From the NCBI RefSeq assembly GCF_042788235.1, contig NZ_JBHZOL010000066.1:62001-126000 (forward strand): 64,000 bases of DNA, in the 5' to 3' direction. This DNA is from Sphaerothrix epifaneia (lineage in GTDB: Bacteria > Cyanobacteriota > Cyanobacteriia > Phormidesmidales > Phormidesmidaceae). The position numbers and the translations under genes were made by a program. A model generated the notes under the pieces. The model did no database searches and was not told the origin of the DNA. It worked only from the letters and a program-made list of their open reading frames with translations. Position 1 is the stretch's first letter. Each line of letters opens with the position of its first letter. Below, one piece after another: positions 8,699 through 15,890 of this stretch.

Positions 8699-8766
8699 TG
8701 TGTGTGAGGAGCGAACCAGTCAGGGCACCGAGACGAAACACGGCCAGTCGTCGGTGCCCTTTCTGC
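8699..8766 (+). ncRNA. Candidate small RNA, Yfr2/Cyano-1-like
   Basis: Right after a well-spaced promoter comes a short single-stranded leader (GTGTGTGAGGAGCGAACC), then a perfect ten-base stem (AGGGCACCGA at 8722-8731, TCGGTGCCCT at 8751-8760). Its top is a further GAC/GTC pairing enclosing a loop with CGAAACACGG, and TTTCT follows. A short hairpin RNA with a conserved GAAACA loop is the layout of the cyanobacterial Yfr2 (Cyano-1) family; this identity is from memory of the family and not from a search. The leader can pair with the Yfr1 core. It lies between the DALR gene and the end of fabI. Confidence 0.55.
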
Positions 8767-8808
8767 TGAAAACTTTCTCAAAAAGGCTTTAGGGTCAAAC
8801 TCAGCTAT

Positions 8809-9585
8809 CTACATCCCCATAATTTCATAGCCTGAGTCTACATAAATAATCTGGCCTGTAATGCCGCTAGACAGCTCGCTACAGAGAAAGGCCGCTGTGT
8901 TACCCACTTCGAGCTGCGTTACAGTGCGTCTTAGGGGTGCCACCGCTTCAACATGGTGAATCATATCTAAAATGCCACCTACCGCTGAGGAGGCTAACGT
9001 TCGGATAGGCCCTGCCGAAATGCCGTTGACGCGAATGTTGTCAGGCCCCAATTCAGAAGCCAAATAACGAACGTTCATTTCCAGAGCAGCTTTGGCGATT
9101 CCCATGACGTTGTAGTTCGGCACCACGCGTACCCCCCCTAAGTAGGTCAGCGTGACAATGCTACCGCCTTCTGTCATCAGGGGTTTAGCGTAATGCGCCA
9201 GTTGCACAAGCGAATAAGCGCTGATTTCTAGAGCTGTGCGAAAGCCTTCGCGAGAAGTCGCGCTAAAATCACCCGTCAAATCATCGCGATTGGCAAAAGC
9301 TAAACAGTGAACCAGCACATCTAGACGTCCCCAGTTTTCTTTGATAGCGTCAAAGGTTGCCTGAATCTGCTCATCATCTTGGACGTTGCAAGGCAGAAAT
9401 AGCGAAGGTTGTAAAGGAGCTGTCAGTTCTGCCACTTTCTTTTCCATCTTGCCCCGCTCATCGGGTAAGTAGGTGACACCCAAGTTAGCCCCAGCACTGG
9501 ATAATTGTTGAGCAATTCCCCAAGCAATTGAGCGGTTGTTGGCAATTCCGGTTACCAACGCGTTCTTGGCGGTTAAGTTAATCAT
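8809..9585 (-). CDS. fabI: Enoyl-[acyl-carrier-protein] reductase (NADH)
   Basis: Catalyses the last reduction of each fatty-acid elongation cycle. It has 258 residues, a standard FabI length. The N-terminal dinucleotide site reads GIANNRSIAWGIAQ, the variant glycine motif of FabI-type short-chain reductases. The catalytic Tyr and Lys are in YNVMGIAKAALE (Tyr-x6-Lys), and the substrate loop IRTLASSAVGG is typical. It starts with ATG at 9585. It is divergent from ntcA across a 364-base spacer. Confidence 0.96.
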   Translation of the reverse strand: MINLTAKNALVTGIANNRSIAWGIAQQLSSAGANLGVTYLPDERGKMEKKVAELTAPLQPSLFLPCNVQDDEQIQATFDAIKENWGRLDVLVHCLAFANRDDLTGDFSATSREGFRTALEISAYSLVQLAHYAKPLMTEGGSIVTLTYLGGVRVVPNYNVMGIAKAALEMNVRYLASELGPDNIRVNGISAGPIRTLASSAVGGILDMIHHVEAVAPLRRTVTQLEVGNTAAFLCSELSSGITGQIIYVDSGYEIMGM

Positions 9586-9949
9586 GGTCCCCCTTGTCTA
9601 ACAGGCACTATGGAGAATACTCAAAAATGGGGACGTCTGAATAGATGCTGAAGGCTTCAGCGAGCCAGTCATCTTAACGAAAAAGCGCAGGGATTGAAGC
9701 GCCTTGAGAACCGAGCAACCGCCACTATAGGTTCGTATTTTGCCGGGATAAAACAGCCCAAAGGATAGATTCAAAGTTTTTTTGAGCAATAAAGTATTTC
9801 TTTATACAAAACTCAGTCTATTAGTTAAGCTTAAGTGGTCTAAAGTCAACATCTTCTAGCATCTGTAAGATTTAATGAGTTAGATATACTGTTGTCTTTA
9901 AAGCACGAACAAACAGTTTCTGACGGCAAGTTGCTGCTCCTGGTTACTT
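9586..9949. other. Divergent fabI/ntcA spacer
   Basis: A 364-base regulatory spacer. It contains a candidate ntcA -10 at 9885-9890. A minus-strand open frame (9598-9789) has no features of a real protein. No canonical NtcA site (GTA-N8-TAC) is evident; GTA-N8-TGA at 9865-9878 is the nearest match. Confidence 0.4.
9885..9890 (+). promoter_or_regulatory. Candidate -10 box for ntcA
   Basis: TATACT lies 59 bases before the ntcA ATG. No good -35 hexamer lies 17 bases upstream (TCTGTA), which would fit an activator-dependent promoter. An imperfect GTA-N8-TGA overlaps the -35 region and could be a weak self-binding site. It is a sequence match only. Confidence 0.35.
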
Positions 9950-10627
9950 ATGGGTATGGTTGTGACGCAAGATAAGCCACTGGCTAGCGTATTTCGTCAG
10001 CTTTCTGGAGGCGCTTTTCCGCCCGTTGTTGAAACCTATGAAAGGGGCAAGACCATCTTTTTCCCAGGAGATCCGGCGGAAAGGGTTTATTTTTTGCTCA
10101 AAGGAGCGGTGAAGCTTTCTCGAGTCTATGAAGCTGGCGAGGAAATTACCGTTGCTCTGCTACGAGAAAATAGCGTCTTTGGGGTCTTGTCGCTGATTAC
10201 AGGCAATCGTTCCGATCGCTTTTACCATGCTGTTGCTTTTACCCCAGTAGAGCTGTTGTCAGTTCCTATTGAGCAGGTTGAACAAGCATTAGAGGAAAAT
10301 CCCGAATTGACCATGTATATGATGCGTGGGCTTTCTTCACGGATTTTGCAGACTGAAATGATGATCGAAACGTTGGCTCACCGCGATATGGGATCGCGCT
10401 TGGTGAGCTTTTTACTCATTCTCTGCCGTGACTTTGGCATTCCTAGTACGGAAGGCATTACGGTTGACCTTAAGCTATCTCATCAAGCGATCGCCGAAGC
10501 AATTGGCTCAACCCGCGTTACTGTTACCCGGTTGCTGGGAGATTTGCGGCAAGAAGGCTTGATTTCCATTCACAAAAAGAAAATTACCGTTCATAACCCA
10601 GTAAATCTCAGTCAGCAGTTCACCTAA
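9950..10627 (+). CDS. ntcA: Global nitrogen regulator NtcA
   Basis: Crp-family activator that reads 2-oxoglutarate as a signal of nitrogen limitation and controls ammonium, nitrate and glutamine metabolism genes. It has 225 residues, with the sensor beta-roll (residues ~25-130), the long dimer helix (MMRGLSSRILQTEMMIETL) and the HTH with AIAEAIGSTRVTVTRLLGDL. The length and near-complete resemblance to NtcA of other cyanobacteria, plus the DUF3084 gene 48 bases downstream, make the call firm. The ATG at 9950 is followed by a second ATG two codons on (MGMVV), so the exact start may be either. Confidence 0.97.
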   Translation: MGMVVTQDKPLASVFRQLSGGAFPPVVETYERGKTIFFPGDPAERVYFLLKGAVKLSRVYEAGEEITVALLRENSVFGVLSLITGNRSDRFYHAVAFTPVELLSVPIEQVEQALEENPELTMYMMRGLSSRILQTEMMIETLAHRDMGSRLVSFLLILCRDFGIPSTEGITVDLKLSHQAIAEAIGSTRVTVTRLLGDLRQEGLISIHKKKITVHNPVNLSQQFT

Positions 10628-10675
10628 TCGCAGAAACATGCAGTAGGCTGGAGTCTGAACTGCATCCTCTAGCCC

Positions 10676-12127
10676 ATGACCACGGGGTATGTCCTGATTT
10701 TGGCGATCTTAGTCCTCGGTGGCGTTATTGCCACGGTTGGCGATCGCATTGGTATGCGAGTTGGCAAGGCTAGGCTCACTTTATTTAACCTACGACCTCG
10801 CCAGACGGCGACTGTTATTAGCATTTTGACGGGAGGAGTCGTCTCAGGCACGACACTGGCTTTGCTGTTTGCCGTTAGCGACCAGTTGAGAACAGGCGTT
10901 TTCGAGCTAGAAACGCTCCAGGCAGATCTTAAGCAGGCTCGCCAGGATCTGCAGGCAACGCAGTCGGCTAAAACTGGCGTTGAAGACGAACTAGCAACGG
11001 CTATTAGAGATCAAATTAGAGCGAGACAGCGCCTTCGCAACATCAATGAATCTCTGCAGACAGCGGTTGAACGTCAAGCCATGACGCAATCTCAGCTCAA
11101 CCAAACTCAAAAGCAGTTGCAGTCAGTCTCCCAGCAAGCGCAAAGGTTGCGTTCAGAAATTAGCAGCTTACAGTCAGAGCGGAAAGATCTCTTAGCTCGA
11201 CAGGCTGCTGTCCGCGCTCAAATTGCAGAACGCGATCAAGAAATTGCGCAGCGCGATCAGGCACTCGCCCAGCGCAATCAGGAAATTGTCCAGCGCGATC
11301 AAGAAATTGCGCAACGCGATCAAGCGATCGCTCAGCGCGAAACTCGTCTGCAAAAGCTACAGGATCAGCAAGCTTATCTAGAACAGCAAATTGAACAGCT
11401 AGATCGAGAATTTTTAGGACTGCGTCAGGGCAGTGTGGCCATTGGCCGCAATGAGCCTTTGGTGGCTCGATTAGTGCAAGTGCAGGAATCGGTTCAAGCT
11501 ACTGCCATTGTCAGGCGGCTCCTGCAGGAAGCGAACTGGGTAGCCCTGCAAAACATTGACCCCAGCACCGAAGAACCAAACCAGCAAATTATTCGCATTA
11601 CCAACGCCGATGTAGAACAACTGACTAATCGCATCAGCGATGGGCAGGAGTATATTGTCCGCTTTCTGTCAGCAGCTAATTATGTGGTTGGCGAACCTTG
11701 CGTCATTCAACGAGAAGAGCCTTGCATTGAAGTTTTTGCCAATGCCACCCTTAATCGCCGCATTTACGAACAGGGGGAACAACTGGCTGAGGCAACGCTC
11801 GAAACAGCCAATCCGTCTGATCAAGAACTGATTTCTAGGCTGCAATTACTGATTGCAGCAACCCAGTTTAGGGGCAGTCAAGATGGGGTAATTGATAATC
11901 GGGTTCAAATTGCCGAAGGCCGCTCAGATGCAGTCCTACAGTTTTTGAAACAAGTTCAAACGGTAGATGGCTCTGTTGTCATGCGGGCGATCGCAGCAGA
12001 GCCAATCTTCAGCATTGGCCCTATTCGCATGGAACTCGTTGCCACCCAGCAAGACCAAATTCTATTTAGCACCATTGTGCCTACTGCTGCCCCACCCTCT
12101 GCTCCCGAAGATGCAGCAACGGAATAA
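10676..12127 (+). CDS. DUF3084 membrane-anchored coiled-coil protein
   Basis: A 483-residue protein of unknown function that almost always follows ntcA in cyanobacteria. Two membrane helices lie at about residues 5-22 and 44-66, around the conserved segment RIGMRVGKARLTLFNLRPRQ. A long coiled coil (about 78-250) and a globular C-terminal domain follow. Residues 185-226 are six tandem heptads of the form QRDQEIA, encoded by 21-base DNA repeats. It lies 48 bases after ntcA and is probably cotranscribed. The C-terminal part has a Pro/Ala tail. Confidence 0.9.
   Translation: MTTGYVLILAILVLGGVIATVGDRIGMRVGKARLTLFNLRPRQTATVISILTGGVVSGTTLALLFAVSDQLRTGVFELETLQADLKQARQDLQATQSAKTGVEDELATAIRDQIRARQRLRNINESLQTAVERQAMTQSQLNQTQKQLQSVSQQAQRLRSEISSLQSERKDLLARQAAVRAQIAERDQEIAQRDQALAQRNQEIVQRDQEIAQRDQAIAQRETRLQKLQDQQAYLEQQIEQLDREFLGLRQGSVAIGRNEPLVARLVQVQESVQATAIVRRLLQEANWVALQNIDPSTEEPNQQIIRITNADVEQLTNRISDGQEYIVRFLSAANYVVGEPCVIQREEPCIEVFANATLNRRIYEQGEQLAEATLETANPSDQELISRLQLLIAATQFRGSQDGVIDNRVQIAEGRSDAVLQFLKQVQTVDGSVVMRAIAAEPIFSIGPIRMELVATQQDQILFSTIVPTAAPPSAPEDAATE
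11228..11353 (+). repeat. Six tandem 21-bp repeats inside the DUF3084 gene
   Basis: The DNA repeats a 21-base unit of the form CAGCGCGATCAAGAAATTGCG six times with small changes, coding the heptads ERDQEIA, QRDQALA, QRNQEIV, QRDQEIA, QRDQAIA and QRETRLQ. The unit is in frame and would lengthen or shorten the coiled coil by two turns per copy. Confidence 0.85.
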
Positions 12128-12472
12128 AGCCTTTTGCCAGCCGAAAGTTTAATAAACTCTAAAAAAATTTGCAGAGAGTAACTATATATCCCCCTTTGTG
12201 AGCTAAGCGAACGCTCAGTGATTAAAATTGACAGATACGACCTAGGGCAATTGAGTCGTCAATAGTCAAAATCAGCAGCATTGGAGAACGCTGCTCTGCG
12301 AAAATTTTCTTTAATCAGTATATTTGCGCAGAGCAAAGCACCCTGCGGTTTTTCAGCACTGTGTTTAGCGATTGACAGTTGGCTCAATACATCCCGCTAC
12401 GGCCTCGCTGTGGCTGATATTGCAGCCATTGCCTAACCAGTCTGTGTTGAACAGTAAGCTTGGAGCAGTCCA
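12128..12472. other. Intergenic region with a large inverted repeat
   Basis: A 345-base spacer between the DUF3084 and PadR genes. TGCTCTGCG (12292-12300) and CGCAGAGCA (12327-12335) form a nine-base stem around a 26-base AT-rich loop. No coding frame is convincing. The element could be a PadR-family operator or a 3' structure of the DUF3084 mRNA; the sequence does not decide. Confidence 0.4.
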
Positions 12473-12868
12473 ATGAAGTTTGAGGATATCTATCAGTTCT
12501 TTGAGGATCCGCCGCCAGTCTATCTTAATAAAGAACTTGCGGTCTGCTATGTTCTGGCAGTGCTGATTCACCAAGATTCCTATGGCACGGAACTGATTCA
12601 GCTGCTGATGCATGAGTATCCTCACTATCGACTTTCGGACACCGTCCTTTACAGCGCCCTCAAGTTTTTAGAAGATCAAAATGCCATTACGGGTTACTGG
12701 AAAAAAGTAGAAGGTCGAGGGCGGCCTCGGCGGATGTATCGGCTTAGTCCTGATTGGCAGTTACAAGCCCGTAATTTAGCCGATCTCTGGCATCACTATA
12801 TGAGCGATCGCAGCACACACGAGTTTTCTCACACCGGAGAGGCTTTAGCGCGATCGCAGCAACGGTAG
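12473..12868 (+). CDS. PadR family transcriptional regulator
   Basis: Winged-helix regulator of 131 residues. The PadR core is clear: VLAVLIHQDSYGTELIQLL (helix 1), LSDTVLYSALKFLEDQNAI (recognition region) and the wing with GRGRPRRMYRLSPDW. The N-terminal extension (MKFEDIYQFFEDPPPVYL) recurs in cyanobacterial members. Pex, the circadian period-extender, is also PadR-like, but I cannot assign this gene to it. A GGAG sits about eight bases before the ATG. It is followed by a strong hairpin terminator, so it is probably monocistronic. Confidence 0.88.
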   Translation: MKFEDIYQFFEDPPPVYLNKELAVCYVLAVLIHQDSYGTELIQLLMHEYPHYRLSDTVLYSALKFLEDQNAITGYWKKVEGRGRPRRMYRLSPDWQLQARNLADLWHHYMSDRSTHEFSHTGEALARSQQR

Positions 12869-12904
12869 GTTTTAAGCCAAAATTGCTGATTGAAATGCAC
12901 CATC

Positions 12905-12940
12905 TTTGCTTACCCTAGAAAGGGTAAGCAAATTGCTTTT
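12905..12940 (+). terminator. Intrinsic terminator of the PadR gene
   Basis: A perfect 12-base stem (TTTGCTTACCCT at 12905-12916, AGGGTAAGCAAA at 12921-12932) with an AGAA tetraloop is followed by TTGCTTTT. It lies 37 bases after the PadR stop and inside the artificially long upstream extension of the next frame, which supports the shorter start of that gene. Confidence 0.75.
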
Positions 12941-13034
12941 AAAGGGCCTTGCCAGCAATAGGCTATTTGACCTCAACACAGGTCTTTCTGCACGGGTATA
13001 CAGCCAAGTGTGGTTAGAGTTCAAAAAATCACCC

Positions 13035-13580
13035 ATGACGACCGCTATACTATCTTCCACCTTCTTTTTAACGCTACTCCTTGCAGTCGGCTTGTTCTTT
13101 TTCATTCGGGCTTCAGCCAAAGATAGAACAGAAACCCTTACTTTCTTCTCGAAATCTGCTGAAGCCGACCTGCTTGAACAACTTCAGCAGTACTTCGCTA
13201 GCCGTGCTTATCAAGTAAGCCAGATTGAGCCAGAAGCCAGCCAAATCACGCTATCGGGCTTTGTTCGTCCCAGCCGATTTTTGGCCATATTTCTTTCTGG
13301 CTTAGCCGCAATAGGCATTCTCTGCTTTAACCTGATTTTTTCTTTTCTGTTTCCTCAGCAAGCCTTCTTTTCGCTGGGTCTGTTGCTCCTAGCTCCCCTT
13401 GCTGGCGTTTTTTACTGGCGTCGAGCAGGCCGCCGAGAACAAGTCGCTTTCAAGGTACAACCGACGCCCCCGCTAACCAACGATTTCCTTAGCCAATTGA
13501 CGATTCGCGCCCATCGCGACGAGCTAATTCAACTACGACAAAAAGTTCCCCTCACAGAAAAGGAGATAGAGCCAAGCTAG
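13035..13580 (+). CDS. Cofactor assembly of complex C subunit B (CCB2/CCB4-like)
   Basis: Membrane protein of the CCB pathway that attaches the unusual haem ci to cytochrome b6 of the b6f complex. It has 181 residues from the ATG at 13035: a first helix (TFFLTLLLAVGLFFFIRAS), the conserved KDRTE, a soluble stretch, then paired helices (FLAIFLSGLAAIGILCF and FSLGLLLLAPLAGVFYW) ending in a basic tail. An open frame continues 43 codons upstream, but that part crosses the PadR terminator and is not protein-like. A short hairpin straddles the stop codon. Confidence 0.85.
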   Translation: MTTAILSSTFFLTLLLAVGLFFFIRASAKDRTETLTFFSKSAEADLLEQLQQYFASRAYQVSQIEPEASQITLSGFVRPSRFLAIFLSGLAAIGILCFNLIFSFLFPQQAFFSLGLLLLAPLAGVFYWRRAGRREQVAFKVQPTPPLTNDFLSQLTIRAHRDELIQLRQKVPLTEKEIEPS

Positions 13581-13602
13581 CCCTATCTCTCTGGGTAATT
13601 TA

Positions 13603-13803
13603 ATGCTGCATCGGCAACCAGAGAACCAAAGTTTTCTGATGCTAATTCAGACTCTATCTGCGCAACTTATAGTTGAGCTTCTAGATCGCAAAGATTGTCT
13701 TAACAAAAAAGCTGACGGTTGGCACAACTCCAAAGCTGTCTTAAAGTTTGCTGAAGAGAACCCAACCTTAAGCGCTGCCTTAGTGCAGTCTGCTAACAAC
13801 TAG
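13603..13803 (+). CDS. Small hypothetical protein
   Basis: A 66-residue frame (or 54 residues from the ATG at 13639) starting 22 bases after the preceding gene. It has a hydrophobic N-terminal third (LIQTLSAQLIVELL), then a basic middle (DRKDCLNKKADGWHNSKAV) and an Ala-rich end. I do not recognise a family. Its amphipathic, ordered look and its position make a real gene possible, but no ribosome site is clear. Confidence 0.35.
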   Translation: MLHRQPENQSFLMLIQTLSAQLIVELLDRKDCLNKKADGWHNSKAVLKFAEENPTLSAALVQSANN

Positions 13804-13864
13804 CAAAAAAGTTTGCAGTTTGCTCCTGAGCTGGTAGCTAAGACGATCGAAAGCGAACTAAAGT

Positions 13865-14182
13865 CTAGTGCCCAACAGTGCTCAAACTCATCACTTCGTC
13901 TTCGTCTTCCTCAACCCGGAGGCTGGGGAATAGGAAATGATTTTCTTCTACATACTGGGCACCGAATAAACCTTTTTCTGCCCAGAAATACCGATCTGTA
14001 GTGTGCTCGTTCCGCTTTACTAAAAGTAAAGCCGGAGGAGCAATGCCCTCAGAGTGAATGAAATTACGAGCCGCCGTGACTGGCTTTTCGCTCCCACTCT
14101 CGATACTATACTGAGGTACGCTCTCTAGAATCCGACGTCCTTCCAAACGACGACGACTCTTGCGCTTGCGTCTCCTTGCCAA
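13865..14182 (-). CDS. DUF3155 domain protein
   Basis: A conserved cyanobacterial protein of 105 residues with no known function. It starts with a very basic stretch (ARRRKRKSRRRLEGRRIL), then PVTAARNFI, PPALLLVKRNEHTTDRYFW and FGAQYVEENHFLFPSLR, and has an acidic tail (EEDEDE). The start is TTG at 14182: a perfect AGGAGG lies seven bases upstream, and family members begin MARRRKRKSRRR. The ATG at 14212 would add ten unrelated residues. The basic head suggests nucleic-acid binding (inference). Confidence 0.85.
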   Translation of the reverse strand: MARRRKRKSRRRLEGRRILESVPQYSIESGSEKPVTAARNFIHSEGIAPPALLLVKRNEHTTDRYFWAEKGLFGAQYVEENHFLFPSLRVEEDEDEVMSLSTVGH

Positions 14183-14429
14183 ATCGCCTACCTCCTCTGT
14201 GATCGCCAACAAGGTGTAGTGTTAGTTACAAAACTAATCAACCCTGCAAAGTATATCGGCTTCACTCTAGAATTTCAACTTCTCTTAAAATTGCTAATAC
14301 ATGCTTTCAAAAACCTTCTATGCCTTACTCAGAGAAGCTTTAGAGCAATTATAAAGAGAAACCGATTTTGTTAAAACCTTGACAAAAATTTAACTTTTTA
14401 TTAATTCCTTCAAAAGAAAGTCGCTTCGG

Positions 14430-15890
14430 ATGTTGATGCCCGTTAGCTCAGAGTTTGTTGAGCTTTGCCAATCACAAATTGTTTTACTGACTCAGACGTT
14501 AGGCGCAGCTTCTGCTGTGGTTTACCTAACAGAACGTTATGCCGATCAGCCAGAAGCTGAGCTGATTCCGATTGTGGCTTATCCAGAGTCTGCGGCTGTT
14601 TGGCAGCAAGTCGTTGAAAATGCGCTGCCTGATCAAGCTATCGAATCGCCAGCCAGCCAGAGCTGGATCAGCCGTCAGCAAACCGGGACGGAAGCCGCAC
14701 AGTTCGAGAGTGATGAATTCACCAATCAAGTTTCGACGGCGTTAACTGCGCCTTCTCCGCCGATAGCACAGACCTCACAGGTGAGTGAAAAGCGCTTGGT
14801 TTTACCGCTAATTCATGAAGAAGTGGTAATGGGCCTTTTGGTGACAGCGCGTAGCGATCGCCCTTGGACAACCCAGGAACGGTCACAGCTTGACCAGGTA
14901 ACCCGAACGCTAGCGATCGCTCGCTTTCTCGATCAGCAAAATCAGTGGCTCAGGCAAACGCTCCAGCAAAGACATTTAAAACAGCATCAGCAGTCGGATG
15001 TTTTTCATAACCTGCTGCATCAATTTCGCAATCCGCTGACGGCTTTGAAAACCTTTGGCAAACTGTTGGCTAAGCGCTTTCAACCCGAAGACAATAGCTA
15101 CAGTTTGATTTCTGGAATTATTCGCGAAAGCGATCGCTTGCAAGAACTTTTGCAACAGTTCGATGCCACGGTAGCCTACGGCGATCGCCAGTGGCAAACA
15201 GATACAGACGTCTTAGCCCTATCTTCAGGAATAGACGAGAAGACAGCCCCTCAAAATCGACCGCTGGTTGAGAGTGCTACCAGCGCTGAGCGAACTTTAC
15301 CGCTACTGCCTAGCTCTGGACTAGGAACCGATTTAACCCTGGCTCATTGCTCTTTCAAAGCAGTTCTCAAACCGCTATTAATTTCGGCAGCTGCCCAAGC
15401 TCAAGAGCGTCAGATTTTGCTCCAGTCAGCCATCGATACAGACCTGCCGACGGTTTCAGGAGATGCCCAAGCGCTACAAGAAGTCTTTAGCAATCTGATT
15501 GATAATGCCCTCAAATACGCGCCGGCAGGAAGCTGGATTTATATTCAAACCGGGCTATTTCAGGTAAAACCTCAAATCCGCTATCAGGGAGTTATGATTG
15601 CCGACAGCGGCCCAGGCATTCCGGCGGCTGATCAGCCGCATGTCTTTGAGCGGCACTATCGCGGTAGGCAATCCACTGGGCCGATTGCTGGCACTGGCCT
15701 AGGTCTGGCGATCGCTCAAGATTTAATCACTCAAATGCAAGGCAAAATTGAGGTGGTTAGCCCCGTTGAGCAAACGCCTTGGATGTCGGAAGAGGCTTTA
15801 CACTGGCTCAACCAGCACGCCCAAAATTCTGTTTTCGGCCCCGGTACCGCTTTTATTGTTTGGCTGCCCGAAGCCCTTGAGTCGCCTTAA
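14430..15890 (+). CDS. GAF-domain sensor histidine kinase
   Basis: Two-component kinase of 486 residues. The N-terminal ~165 residues fit a GAF sensor. The dimer/phospho-acceptor domain has His197 in LLHQFRNPLTALKTFGKLL. The ATP-binding domain has the N box (NLIDNALKYAPAG), G1 (ADSGPGIP) and G2 (GTGLGLAIA). It has no membrane helix, so it is cytoplasmic. This GAF-kinase layout and the HQFRNPLTAL box resemble the Hik2/chloroplast sensor kinase group, which reads photosynthetic redox state; I treat that as a possibility only. No response regulator is adjacent. The stop overlaps the convergent gene by four bases. TTGACA at 14379-14384 may be its -35. Confidence 0.9.
   Translation: MLMPVSSEFVELCQSQIVLLTQTLGAASAVVYLTERYADQPEAELIPIVAYPESAAVWQQVVENALPDQAIESPASQSWISRQQTGTEAAQFESDEFTNQVSTALTAPSPPIAQTSQVSEKRLVLPLIHEEVVMGLLVTARSDRPWTTQERSQLDQVTRTLAIARFLDQQNQWLRQTLQQRHLKQHQQSDVFHNLLHQFRNPLTALKTFGKLLAKRFQPEDNSYSLISGIIRESDRLQELLQQFDATVAYGDRQWQTDTDVLALSSGIDEKTAPQNRPLVESATSAERTLPLLPSSGLGTDLTLAHCSFKAVLKPLLISAAAQAQERQILLQSAIDTDLPTVSGDAQALQEVFSNLIDNALKYAPAGSWIYIQTGLFQVKPQIRYQGVMIADSGPGIPAADQPHVFERHYRGRQSTGPIAGTGLGLAIAQDLITQMQGKIEVVSPVEQTPWMSEEALHWLNQHAQNSVFGPGTAFIVWLPEALESP

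Noticed and set aside
8685..8766. Minus-strand reading of the 8.7 kb region as the Yfr1 RNA itself, since CTCCTCACAC occurs there
   Set aside because: On the minus strand nothing like the Yfr1 3' terminator follows the core, while the plus strand has a promoter and hairpin in the correct order.
9598..9789. Minus-strand open frame of 63 residues between fabI and ntcA
   Set aside because: It is Ser/Leu-rich with no ribosome site and no recognisable pattern, and it sits in the promoter region of both genes.
9865..9878. Possible NtcA box upstream of ntcA (GTA-N8-TGA)
   Set aside because: The last triplet is TGA instead of TAC and it lies only six bases from the -10 box instead of about 22, so I do not call it a site.
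12906..13034. 43-residue upstream extension of the complex C assembly protein
   Set aside because: It crosses the PadR terminator hairpin and is not part of the family; the ATG at 13035 gives the expected start.
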